This document shows positions 8,477 through 16,271 of a stretch of 38,004 nt of DNA, piece after piece. Under the pieces are notes generated by a model, which did no database searches, had not been told where the DNA came from, and saw only the letters and a list, made by a program, of their open reading frames with translations. Within the stretch, counting starts at the first letter, position 1; each line of letters opens with the position of its first letter. Source of the DNA: an uncultured Lachnospiraceae bacterium (GTDB taxonomy: Bacteria > Bacillota > Clostridia > Lachnospirales > Lachnospiraceae); assembly GCA_947176505.1 (NCBI GenBank), contig CAMWQW010000032.1:1-38004 (forward strand). The letters run 5' to 3'. Both the position numbers and the translations under genes were made by a program.

Positions 8477-9703
8477 ATGAAAAAGAAAGTATTAGCACTG
8501 ATTCTTTCTTCTGTTATGGCTCTTTCTTTGATTGGCTGCGGTTCTGACAACGCACAGCCTTCCACAGACACAGCTGCGACAGAAGATACAGCCACAGGAA
8601 CAGAGGACGCGGCGCCTGCTGAGACAGAGCCCGCTGCCGAGGAATCTGCGGATACAGCAGAAACGACAGACGGTGCAGCGCTTAAGATTGCTATTGTCAG
8701 CAGTCCTTCCGGTGTAGACGACGGTTCCTTTAACGAAGACAACTACAACGGCATCCTGTCATTTATTGAAGATCACCCTGATTGTACCGTAACTCCGGTA
8801 CAGGAGACGACAGGTGATGTAACTGCAGCCGTACAGGCAGTCGCTGACGTCGTTGCTGACTATGACGTCATCGTATGCTGCGGTTTCCAGTTCGCAGGTA
8901 TCTCCACAATCGCAGAGGAAAACCCTGACGTGAAATTTATCCTTGTAGATTCTTTCCCTTCCGATGCAGAGGGCAACGAGGTGGAAGTTGATAATATCTA
9001 CGCTATGTGCTTCGCTGAACAGGAGTCCGGTTTCTTCGCAGGTATGGCTGCCGCTCTTGAGACAACTACTAACAAAGTAGCCGTTGTCAACGGTATCGCA
9101 TATCCTTCTAACGTAAACTACCAGTACGGTTTCGAGTGCGGCGTTAAATATGTCAATGAGACCGAAGGCAAGAATGTTGAACTGGTTGAACTCGCTTCCT
9201 ACGCAGGCACAGATGTAACAGGCGCAAACGTAGGCGGTAACTACATCGGTTCTTTTGCTGACGAGGCAACAGGTAAAGTTGTAGGTAACGCACTGATTGC
9301 TGAAGACGTTGACATTGTCTTCGTAGCGGCAGGCGCTTCCGGTAACGGCGTACTGACGGCAGTGAAAGAAGCCGAAGGCGTACAGTTCATCGGCTGTGAC
9401 GTAGACCAGTATGATGACGGCGCTAACGGTGATTCTAACGTAGTGCTCACTTCCGCATTGAAGGTAATGCACCTGAATGTAGAGCGTGCGTTAAACGCAA
9501 TCGTAGACGGTACCTTCGAGGGCGCCAACGTAACTTTGCAGGCTGACACAGACTCTACCGGCTATGTAAGCGCAGACGGCAGATGCCAGTTGTCCGCAGA
9601 CACCATCTCTAAGATTGACGCTGCTTACGCATTGGTTAAATCCGGTTCCATCGTTCCCGCCGCCAACTTCAACGGCGTGACACCGGACGATTTCTCTTGG
9701 TAA
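8477..9703 (+). CDS. BMP family nucleoside-binding lipoprotein of an ABC importer
   Basis: A 408-residue lipoprotein with a charged N-terminus, a hydrophobic core and the lipobox LIGC, giving a lipidated Cys21. A low-complexity linker of Ala, Thr and Glu follows to about residue 70, then a basic-membrane-protein (PnrA/Med-like) fold. Family landmarks include the start 'LKIAIVSSPSGVDDGSFN' and the segment with 'FVAAGASGNGV'. Family members catch purine or pyrimidine nucleosides and deliver them to a Nup-type importer. The ATPase and two permeases follow on the same strand, as in nupNOPQ of Bacillus subtilis and bmpA-nupABC of Lactococcus. A strong terminator after the gene would make the binding protein more abundant than the membrane parts. 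The exact nucleoside is not known. Confidence 0.93.
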   Translation: MKKKVLALILSSVMALSLIGCGSDNAQPSTDTAATEDTATGTEDAAPAETEPAAEESADTAETTDGAALKIAIVSSPSGVDDGSFNEDNYNGILSFIEDHPDCTVTPVQETTGDVTAAVQAVADVVADYDVIVCCGFQFAGISTIAEENPDVKFILVDSFPSDAEGNEVEVDNIYAMCFAEQESGFFAGMAAALETTTNKVAVVNGIAYPSNVNYQYGFECGVKYVNETEGKNVELVELASYAGTDVTGANVGGNYIGSFADEATGKVVGNALIAEDVDIVFVAAGASGNGVLTAVKEAEGVQFIGCDVDQYDDGANGDSNVVLTSALKVMHLNVERALNAIVDGTFEGANVTLQADTDSTGYVSADGRCQLSADTISKIDAAYALVKSGSIVPAANFNGVTPDDFSW

Positions 9704-9806
9704 AATCGTCGCTCGGCAGCTACGATTCAGTGAATGCTCCGCATTCTCCTTGAATGGTTTACACTGTCGCAATTTCCTATAGAATAAAAAACGAGCTCGC
9801 TCGTTT
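9704..9806 (+). repeat. Cluster of three short hairpins after the BMP gene
   Basis: The region holds AATCGT (9704-9709) with ACGATT (9722-9727), GAATGC (9732-9737) with GCATTC (9741-9746), and AAACGAG (9789-9795) with CTCGTTT (9800-9806). Together with the terminator just downstream, this is four stem-loops in 165 bases. It could be an interspersed palindromic element or mRNA 3'-end protection for the BMP transcript. No second copy was seen in this window. Confidence 0.4.
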
Positions 9807-9827
9807 ATATGAATCCGGTTATATATC

Positions 9828-9866
9828 AGGCTGTGAGGGAAATTTCCCTTGCAGCCTTTTTTATTT
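9828..9866 (+). terminator. Strong intrinsic terminator between BMP gene and ATPase gene
   Basis: Bases 9828-9857 form one long self-complementary stem, with AGGCTG pairing CAGCCT and an inner AGGGAAATTTCCCT palindrome plus two G-U pairs. The run TTTTTTATTTT follows. It should stop or reduce read-through, separating the abundant binding protein from the ATPase and permeases. Confidence 0.85.
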
Positions 9867-9885
9867 TGCCGTATTCTATAAATAG

Positions 9886-9981
9886 AGAGTTACACAGCTG
9901 TTCATCAATGGTTCAAGCAGCGGCTTAGGTATTATCTTTCCTCTAAGCGGACGTATTCAATATTGTATCAACGGTAACTCT
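9886..9981 (+). ncRNA. Possible structured leader RNA upstream of the nucleoside ABC ATPase
   Basis: AGAGTTAC (9886-9893) pairs perfectly with GTAACTCT (9974-9981), closing a domain of 80 nt. Inside are a hairpin built on GCTGTT/AGCAGC (about 9897-9921) and another on GCTTAG/CTAAGC (about 9923-9953). The result resembles a three-way junction. It ends about 40 bases before the ATPase start at 10022. No known riboswitch core was recognised. A weak TATAAA box at 9877-9882 could start transcription just before it. Confidence 0.35.
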
Positions 9982-10021
9982 ATATTCACAGAACACTCTT
10001 CCAGTAAAGCGAGGTCAACGC

Positions 10022-11566
10022 ATGTCAGATTACATCATCGAAATGAATCATATCACGAAGCGTTTCCCCGGCATCGTGGCAAATGACGACGTATCCATTC
10101 AAGTAAAAAAGGGCGAGATATACGCACTTCTCGGTGAAAATGGCGCCGGTAAATCCACTCTGATGAGTATGCTCTTCGGTATGTACGAACCGGACGAGGG
10201 TGAAATCATCATCCGTGGCGATAAAGTCAAGATTCAGTCCCCCAACCATGCAACAAAATTAAATATCGGCATGGTGCACCAGCACTTTAAGCTGGTAAGC
10301 AACTATACGATTGCCGAGAATATTATTATGGGCATGGAACCCGTTAAGAAGACATTGGGACTGTTCAAATCCGTAGATTTAAAGAAAGCAAATGAAGATA
10401 TCCTTGCATTATCCCGCAAATTCGGTCTTGAAGTGGATCCGACTAAAGTGATTGAGCAGGTAAACGTCTCTATGCAGCAGCGCGTTGAGATTCTCAAAAT
10501 GCTCTACCGCGAGGCGGAAATTCTGATTTTCGATGAACCGACCGCCGTACTTACTCCGCAGGAAATCGAATTCCTGTTAGAAATTATCCGCAGTCTGCGG
10601 GATGATGGCAAGACAATCATTCTGATTACACATAAATTAGAAGAAATCAAGAAAATTGCTGACCGATGCGCTATCCTCTGCCGCGGCAGGCTGATTGACG
10701 TATTGGATGTTGCCTCAACGGATACCAAGACTATGGCTAATCTGATGGTAGGTCGTGAAGTCAGCTTCACCGTGGACAAGCCTGCACCGAAATATGGCAA
10801 AGAAGTTCTGCGTGTAGAGCATCTGACCGTGCGCAACGAGGATAAATACGAAGTCGTCAAAGACGTCTCTTTTTCTGTCAGAGAGGGAGAAATCTTCGTC
10901 GTCGCAGGCGTTTCCGGCAACGGGCAGATTGAACTTGCGGATGCTATCGCCGGACTCATCAAACCGTCAGGCGGAACCGTCACGCTAAACGGAGCGGATA
11001 TCACTTCCTACTCTATCAGGAAGCGTAATCTGGCAGGGATATCCTATATCCCGGAAGACCGCCACAATGTCGGTCTGGTGATGGATTTCACCCTTGCGGA
11101 CAATCTTGCGCTCAAGAATTATTTCGAAGAACCTTTTTCCCGCAAAGGCGTAATTCACAATGAGGAATTCACATCCTACGGCGACAAACTGATTGACAAG
11201 TTCGATATCCGGAGCAGTCAGGGTAACGACACGATTGTCCGTTCCATGAGCGGCGGCAATCAGCAGAAAGCTATTATCGCCAGAGAAATTGAGCTTGGCT
11301 CCTCCCTGACTATCTTCGTGCAGCCCACCCGCGGTCTGGACATCGGCGCCATCGAAAACATTCATAAGCAGATCATAGGCGAACGGAGCAAAGGTAAAGC
11401 AATCCTCTTAATTTCACTGGAACTGGACGAAGTCATGAATCTGGCAGATACGATAGGCGTCATCTACAACGGTGAAATCCAGAAAATCGCTGACGCCAGA
11501 GAACTTACCCCAACCCAAGTCGGCGAATTTATGATGGGAGTAGGAGGACGACATGAAAAAGAATAA
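10022..11566 (+). CDS. Nucleoside ABC transporter ATPase with two nucleotide-binding domains (NupA/NupO-like)
   Basis: A 514-residue protein with two tandem ABC domains. The first has Walker A GENGAGKST (about residues 38-46), Q-loop VHQH, a family-type weak signature (VSMQQRVEI) and Walker B with LIFDEPTAVLTP. The second has the usual altered Walker A of this family (VSGNGQIEL, no Lys), a full SGGNQQK signature and Walker B FVQPTRGLDIG, where Gln stands at the catalytic Glu. These changes are normal in the RbsA/NupO family and do not mean decay. It should energise the two permeases that follow, and it overlaps the first by 14 bases. The start has a modest GAGG site. Confidence 0.93.
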   Translation: MSDYIIEMNHITKRFPGIVANDDVSIQVKKGEIYALLGENGAGKSTLMSMLFGMYEPDEGEIIIRGDKVKIQSPNHATKLNIGMVHQHFKLVSNYTIAENIIMGMEPVKKTLGLFKSVDLKKANEDILALSRKFGLEVDPTKVIEQVNVSMQQRVEILKMLYREAEILIFDEPTAVLTPQEIEFLLEIIRSLRDDGKTIILITHKLEEIKKIADRCAILCRGRLIDVLDVASTDTKTMANLMVGREVSFTVDKPAPKYGKEVLRVEHLTVRNEDKYEVVKDVSFSVREGEIFVVAGVSGNGQIELADAIAGLIKPSGGTVTLNGADITSYSIRKRNLAGISYIPEDRHNVGLVMDFTLADNLALKNYFEEPFSRKGVIHNEEFTSYGDKLIDKFDIRSSQGNDTIVRSMSGGNQQKAIIAREIELGSSLTIFVQPTRGLDIGAIENIHKQIIGERSKGKAILLISLELDEVMNLADTIGVIYNGEIQKIADARELTPTQVGEFMMGVGGRHEKE

Positions 11567-12677
11567 AAACGGTATCATTCATAAAGTGATTTTACAGACA
11601 ATCGGACATGAGAAGCGGCAGCATTACATGATTCCGGTTTTCACGATTCTTCTCAGTCTGATTTTCGGCGCTATCGTTATTGCGCTTCTTGGCAGCAACC
11701 CGTTTAAGGCATATTATAATCTGCTGCAAGGTTCGGGACTTGCCCCCAAAGCTTCCTACGCAGGACATAAAGGCATCATTACTGATTTTACCAGCTTCTT
11801 AAATGCACTGACCCCGATGCTTTTTGCCGCACTAGCCGTCCTGATTGCCTTAAAAGCCGGGCTTTTTAATATCGGCGTGTCCGGACAGATGTTAGCCGCC
11901 GGCTTTACTGCTACCGTCTTAATCGGCTATTCCACTCTTCCGGCAATCGTTGCCAAACCGCTTGTCGTGCTGATTGGTTTTGTCATCGGCGCACTGGCAG
12001 GCGCTGTTGTAGGTTTTCTGAAACACCGTTTCAACATTAACGAAGTCGTTTCAACGATCATGTTTAATTACATATTCCAATATGTAGTCAGCTTCCTTAT
12101 CAACACATTCTATGTAGACCCCGTATCCAGACAGTCCAAGAATGTAGGAGCATCCGGAAGGCTGACGCTCGTGGATGTGGTCATCGGAGATTATAAAATG
12201 GATATTCCTCTGGGAATCCTTCTGGCGGCTGTGGGAATCGCAGTGACCGCTTTTATCATGAACAAAACTATCCTAGGTTTTGAAATTAAAGCCGTGGGAA
12301 GCAGTATGCGCGCTGCAGAATATGCCGGGATTCAGGTAGGACGCACAAGAGTGCTCGCCATGATGCTCTCCGGCGGATTTGCCGGACTTGCAGGCGTCAC
12401 ATACTACATGGGATATTTTGCTTCCATTCAGCCCAAAGTACTCGTCAGCACAGGCTACGATGCCATTGCGGTAGCGCTCCTTGGTAACAGTTCCCCTATC
12501 GGCATCATTTTCTCATCCTTTCTGATTACAGTCATCTCGAAGGGAAGCACCTATATGAATTCCGCCTCCGGCGTTCAGGCAGAGATAGCCTCCGCCATAA
12601 CGGGTATTATACTGTTATTCAGCGCATGCGGCGCTTATGTCAAATACAAAGTCAACAGATGGAAGGAGGACAACTAA
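11553..12677 (+). CDS. Nucleoside ABC transporter permease 1 (NupB/NupP-like)
   Basis: A 374-residue polytopic protein of the BPD_transp_2 family. After a short basic N-terminus come about nine membrane helices. Family landmarks include 'ALIALKAGLFNIGVSGQM', the 'FNINEVVSTIMFNY' segment and the coupling stretch 'AVGSSMRAAEYAGIQV'. These match the larger membrane subunit of BMP-dependent nucleoside importers. The gene starts inside the end of the ATPase gene (14-base overlap) and its stop touches the start of the second permease, so the three are translationally coupled. Confidence 0.92.
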   Translation: MKKNKNGIIHKVILQTIGHEKRQHYMIPVFTILLSLIFGAIVIALLGSNPFKAYYNLLQGSGLAPKASYAGHKGIITDFTSFLNALTPMLFAALAVLIALKAGLFNIGVSGQMLAAGFTATVLIGYSTLPAIVAKPLVVLIGFVIGALAGAVVGFLKHRFNINEVVSTIMFNYIFQYVVSFLINTFYVDPVSRQSKNVGASGRLTLVDVVIGDYKMDIPLGILLAAVGIAVTAFIMNKTILGFEIKAVGSSMRAAEYAGIQVGRTRVLAMMLSGGFAGLAGVTYYMGYFASIQPKVLVSTGYDAIAVALLGNSSPIGIIFSSFLITVISKGSTYMNSASGVQAEIASAITGIILLFSACGAYVKYKVNRWKEDN

Positions 12678-13637
12678 ATGAATACAATCATCATCGACGG
12701 TTTATCCTTTGCACTTCCGCTGTTTATCATGGCAATTGGCGGTATTTACTGCGAACGCAGCGGCATCACCAATCTTGCCATCGAAGGATTACAAGGCTTC
12801 GGAGCTTTCTGCGGTGCGCTTTTTGCAGTCTGTATCGCACAATACTTTGCGGGCAATTCGCCGATTCCCTTCTATCTGGCAATGTTGTTCGCCTTCCTTG
12901 GCGGTATGCTCTTTTCCCTGCTGCACGCCATGTTATGTATCAAGTTTAAAGCCAATCAGGTAATCAGCGGCGTTGTCATCAATATCCTTGCAATGGCGCT
13001 CACGGAATTTATGACCAAGCAGATTAACGCCAGCATCTTCGGCGCTGCCTCTAATAAATTCGTACTGGGTGTGTCTGCCCGCATCACTGTTCCGGTATTG
13101 TCACAGATTCCGGTGCTTGGGGCTGTATTTACGAACCTTTATCCTTTTGAAATTGTCATTGCAGTGATTGCCGTCATCGCATGGTATGTGCTGTACAAGA
13201 CAAGATTCGGTCTGCACCTGCGCGCATGCGGCGATAATCCCCATGCAGTGGACGCTGCAGGTATCGAAGTAAGTCGTGTTCGTCTGATCGCCGTTATGGC
13301 CTCCGGTGCTCTGTCCGGTCTGGGCGGTATCTGTTTCGCCTACTCGATTTCGGCTAACTTTTCGTCAAATATCTATTCCGGCTACGGCTATCTCGCTATC
13401 GCCGCACTGATTTTCGGCAACTGGAAGATTATGCCGACTCTTGGCGCGTGCCTGTTGTTCGGCTTTGCCCGCTCCGGCGGGTATGAACTCGTGAAAATTT
13501 TAGAGATGCCCAGCAGTTATCAGGATTTGGTTATGGTGCTGCCCTATGTACTTACGCTGCTCATGCTCATCTTCTTCAGCAAGAAAAATCATTCTCCTAA
13601 AGCATTGGGAGAAATCTACGATAAAGGAGCAAGGTAG
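12678..13637 (+). CDS. Nucleoside ABC transporter permease 2 (NupC/NupQ-like)
   Basis: A 319-residue polytopic protein, the smaller membrane subunit of the importer. It shows 'GGIYCERSGITNLAIEG' near the N-terminus, the 'KANQVISGVVINI' segment, and the coupling stretch 'ACGDNPHAVDAAGIEVSRVR'. All are typical of the paired permease in nucleoside and simple-sugar (BPD_transp_2) systems. Its ATG follows the stop of permease 1 directly, with a GGAGG site inside that gene's end. It is expected to form the heterodimeric channel with permease 1. Confidence 0.92.
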   Translation: MNTIIIDGLSFALPLFIMAIGGIYCERSGITNLAIEGLQGFGAFCGALFAVCIAQYFAGNSPIPFYLAMLFAFLGGMLFSLLHAMLCIKFKANQVISGVVINILAMALTEFMTKQINASIFGAASNKFVLGVSARITVPVLSQIPVLGAVFTNLYPFEIVIAVIAVIAWYVLYKTRFGLHLRACGDNPHAVDAAGIEVSRVRLIAVMASGALSGLGGICFAYSISANFSSNIYSGYGYLAIAALIFGNWKIMPTLGACLLFGFARSGGYELVKILEMPSSYQDLVMVLPYVLTLLMLIFFSKKNHSPKALGEIYDKGAR

Positions 13638-13654
13638 AAACGGAGGCCGCACAC

Positions 13655-13996
13655 ATGGCAAGAAGACCACGCTATATTGCTACAGCAGCATTTCTTCTCA
13701 TATTTGCTATATTTTTGATTTTCAACCTCCGAAATTCGGGAGAATATCCTCAGACGATGTTCGTAGCCGCAATGGCATGCAAGGTCCGTTCCGGTCCCGG
13801 ACACGAATTCGATGTTGTCGCTATGGTAAGCCAACATGAAAAAGTTATCGTATTGGGAATGGCTGAGGACGAAAATCATAGGACATGGTATAAGATTGAT
13901 GCGAAATCTCTGACGAATTTATCGCAGGATGCTGATACGCGGGAATGCTATATTCGTTCGGATTTGCTGGTAATCAATGAAGATAATATAGAATAA
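13655..13996 (+). CDS. Small membrane-anchored SH3b-domain protein
   Basis: A 113-residue protein with one N-terminal membrane helix (about residues 7-25) and no lipobox. An outside bacterial SH3-like domain (about 35-108) shows the usual pattern 'CKVRSGPGHEFDVVAMV', then 'WYKID' and 'CYIRSDLL'. SH3b domains often bind cell-wall peptides or other peptides. The gene lies 17 bases after the nucleoside permease with its own GGAGG site and precedes a strong terminator, so it is the last gene of that operon. A link to nucleoside uptake is not known; cell-wall anchoring is one idea. Domain call fairly sure, role open. Confidence 0.75.
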   Translation: MARRPRYIATAAFLLIFAIFLIFNLRNSGEYPQTMFVAAMACKVRSGPGHEFDVVAMVSQHEKVIVLGMAEDENHRTWYKIDAKSLTNLSQDADTRECYIRSDLLVINEDNIE

Positions 13997-14010
13997 GTAG
14001 TCGTCTTATC

Positions 14011-14058
14011 AACATGCATACCGTATCGGTTATCACTGATACGGTATGCATGTTTTAT
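14011..14058 (+). terminator. Strong intrinsic terminator ending the nucleoside transporter operon
   Basis: Bases 14011-14027 pair perfectly with 14038-14054 (17 bp) around a 10-nt loop, followed by TTTTATT. It lies 15 bases after the SH3b gene stop. On the minus strand it lacks a clear T-run, so it mainly serves the plus-strand operon. Confidence 0.9.
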
Positions 14059-14117
14059 TCGATTATCACATACATCTTTATGCGTACTCGAAAAAATGTG
14101 GAATATCTTAATTACTA

Positions 14118-14765
14118 TTAAATATGAAACACTTTCTGCAGCTGCCTCATTGTTCCGAGTACAAGCATGGTCTGTTCGGTTGTGATTGCCGTTTCCGGTG
14201 TGATTGCCAGATTTAAGACTCCGTCCTCTTTTACTGCAAGAATATTAAGGCTGTATTTCTTGCGGACATCCAGTTCTCCGACCGTCTTGCCAACCCACTC
14301 TGCCGGCACATGAACTTCAAAAATCGCATGTTCGTCATCTAACTCAATATAGTCCAAAATATGGTCGGCGCTGTAACGTATCGCCGTCCATTCCGCAAAC
14401 TGCTTCTCCGGAAAGACAATCTCATCCGCGCCGTTTTTCAGTAAGAACTTGGCATGGACGTCACTTGCCGCTCTGGATACGACCAAAGATGCTCCCAATT
14501 CTTTTAACAAAGAAGTCGTCTCTAAAGAACTCTGGAAATTGTCTCCGATAGCCACAATGCAGAAATCAAAATTGCGTATTCCCAGTGCCATCAGGAAATC
14601 CGGATTCGTACTGTCACCAATCTGTGCGTTGGTGACAAAAGGCAGAATCGCATCTACTCTCTCTTCTTTCCAATCCACCGCCATCACCTGATGATTCATT
14701 TCATATAATTTCTCCGCAACACGTCTGCCGAAACGTCCTAACCCTACTAACAAAACTGATTTCAT
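14118..14765 (-). CDS. ktrA: Potassium uptake regulatory subunit, single-RCK type
   Basis: A 215-residue soluble protein that should form an octameric ring under the KtrB channel and gate it by binding nucleotide. The Rossmann motif GLGRFG (residues 8-13) is followed by the acidic residue Asp31 at the end of the second strand (VMAVD), as in NAD/ATP-binding RCK_N domains. RCK_C follows from about residue 135 to the end. One RCK unit and about 215 residues match KtrA/KtrC of Bacillus; E. coli TrkA is a double unit. The start has GGAGGAAAG upstream. It is encoded just downstream of the channel gene. Confidence 0.9.
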   Translation of the reverse strand: MKSVLLVGLGRFGRRVAEKLYEMNHQVMAVDWKEERVDAILPFVTNAQIGDSTNPDFLMALGIRNFDFCIVAIGDNFQSSLETTSLLKELGASLVVSRAASDVHAKFLLKNGADEIVFPEKQFAEWTAIRYSADHILDYIELDDEHAIFEVHVPAEWVGKTVGELDVRKKYSLNILAVKEDGVLNLAITPETAITTEQTMLVLGTMRQLQKVFHI

Positions 14766-14816
14766 AACTCTCTTTCCTCCTCTTACCTTCCTATCAGAAC
14801 CGCTCCAATTTATGCT

Positions 14817-14876
14817 GAGAATGCCTGCATTTCAGGCATTCTCTTGTGTGGACAGAAGTTGCCTTAGAACTTCTGT
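14817..14876 (-). promoter_or_regulatory. Two tandem perfect hairpins between ktrB and ktrA
   Basis: GAGAATGCCTG (14817-14827) pairs with CAGGCATTCTC (14833-14843), 11 bp with a 5-nt loop. ACAGAAGTT (14852-14860) pairs with AACTTCTGT (14868-14876), 9 bp with a 7-nt loop. Neither is followed by a T-run on the minus strand. They may protect or process the mRNA, or cut read-through into ktrA. Confidence 0.5.
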
Positions 14877-14885
14877 TCATAACTA

Positions 14886-16232
14886 CTACCCGACCATAAT
14901 CTTCTCCTGCGGGAACTCGGAAACATAAGAATGCTTCCTTGCCAGCGCCGCATACACAATCGTCATACCTCCCACACGCCCAAGAAACATCAGTATGATA
15001 AGGACAATCTTGGACGCCGTGCTAAGATTCGGTGTAATCCCCAGCGTGACTCCCACCGTTCCGATGGCTGACGCCGCCTCAAAAAGCGCCTGTATAATAG
15101 GTATATGCTCCACACTGCCAATAAAAATTCCTCCTGCAAGAAACAGACTTAAATACAAGATTAAGACCGTAGCCGCATAATGTGCCGTATCATTCGGAAT
15201 CCTTCTTCCGAAAATATGAGCGTTCGGTCTTCGCTTAAATACCGCGATTGCCGTCGCAAACAGCACCGCAAAAGTCGTCACCTTCATACCGCCTGCCGTG
15301 GAACCGGGGGCTCCGCCAATCAGCATCAATATGACCATAATCATCTGCCCCGACTCCGTAAGCTGGGTTAAATCAACGGTATTATATCCCGCAGTACGGG
15401 TCGTAACCGATTGGAATAGCGCCGCTAATATCTTCTCAACCGTATTCATACCTTCCCATGCAGGCGAACGAAATTCATTAAAGTAAAAGTAAACCGCCGG
15501 AAGCAGAAGCAGAACACATGTAACGGACAGAACCACTTTGCTCTGCATACGATAGCGGCGCAGGTGTATGCCGTTGCGTTTGATATCGTCCCATGTCAGA
15601 AAACCGATACCTCCCACCACAATCAACAGCATCACTACCACATTCACGAGCACATTTCCCGTGTAAGAAGTCAAAGACGAATACTGCCCTTTAATACCCA
15701 TAAGGTCAAATCCCGCATTGCAAAAAGAAGAAATCGAATGGAACACGGCATACCAGACTCCCTTTCCGATACCAAACTCCGGAATCATAACCGGTAAAAA
15801 CGCCACAGCTCCCAATAATTCTATGATGACCACCGTTTTCAAAATAAACCCGGTCATCCGCACGATACCTCCCATCTGTGGCGCCGCAATTGCTTCCTGC
15901 ATCGTGCTTCTCTGCATCAGTCCGATTTTCCGTCCGGACAATCTGGTGATAAAAATCGCTATCGTAATCACTCCAAGTCCGCCAATCTGAATCAAACATA
16001 AAATCACCGTCTGTCCGAATGCGGACCAGTATGTTGCAGTATCATTCGTGACAAGTCCCGTCACACAGACAGCCGAAGTCGCCGTAAACAGTGCATCCAG
16101 AAACGGTGCGCCCCCTGCGCCCGCCCTAGACCAAGGAAGCATTAAGAAAAACGTTCCCACGGCAATCACACCCATAAAACCTAACATTATAATTTGTGAT
16201 GAAGATAATTTTTTGTTTCTTCTGATCGTCAT
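14886..16232 (-). CDS. ktrB: Potassium channel subunit, TrkH/KtrB family
   Basis: A 448-residue membrane protein with the four-repeat (M1-P-M2) fold of superfamily K+ transporters. The four pore segments are visible: TSAVCVTGL (residues 52-60), SFCNAGFDL, TRTAGYNTVDL and SAIGTVGVTLG. Each carries the single filter glycine of this family. The short N-terminus and the length fit KtrB better than TrkH of Proteobacteria. It lies upstream of its regulatory subunit on the same strand, about 120 bases apart. A TATAAT sequence at 16251-16256 on the minus strand, just after addA, could be its own -10 box, but no clear -35 is seen. Confidence 0.92.
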   Translation of the reverse strand: MTIRRNKKLSSSQIIMLGFMGVIAVGTFFLMLPWSRAGAGGAPFLDALFTATSAVCVTGLVTNDTATYWSAFGQTVILCLIQIGGLGVITIAIFITRLSGRKIGLMQRSTMQEAIAAPQMGGIVRMTGFILKTVVIIELLGAVAFLPVMIPEFGIGKGVWYAVFHSISSFCNAGFDLMGIKGQYSSLTSYTGNVLVNVVVMLLIVVGGIGFLTWDDIKRNGIHLRRYRMQSKVVLSVTCVLLLLPAVYFYFNEFRSPAWEGMNTVEKILAALFQSVTTRTAGYNTVDLTQLTESGQMIMVILMLIGGAPGSTAGGMKVTTFAVLFATAIAVFKRRPNAHIFGRRIPNDTAHYAATVLILYLSLFLAGGIFIGSVEHIPIIQALFEAASAIGTVGVTLGITPNLSTASKIVLIILMFLGRVGGMTIVYAALARKHSYVSEFPQEKIMVG

Positions 16233-16271
16233 CCTGTTATCCCTGCCTGTCTCATATTATAATACTCTGTG

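Noticed and set aside
8759..9472. Long antisense open frame of 237 codons inside the BMP gene
   Set aside because: It is the opposite strand of a well-supported gene with strong codon bias, has no ribosome-binding site, and is rich in Cys and Tyr in no recognisable pattern.
10022..11566. Decay of the second ATP site in the nucleoside transporter ATPase
   Set aside because: Loss of the Walker Lys and Gln in place of the catalytic Glu are normal in this double-domain family.
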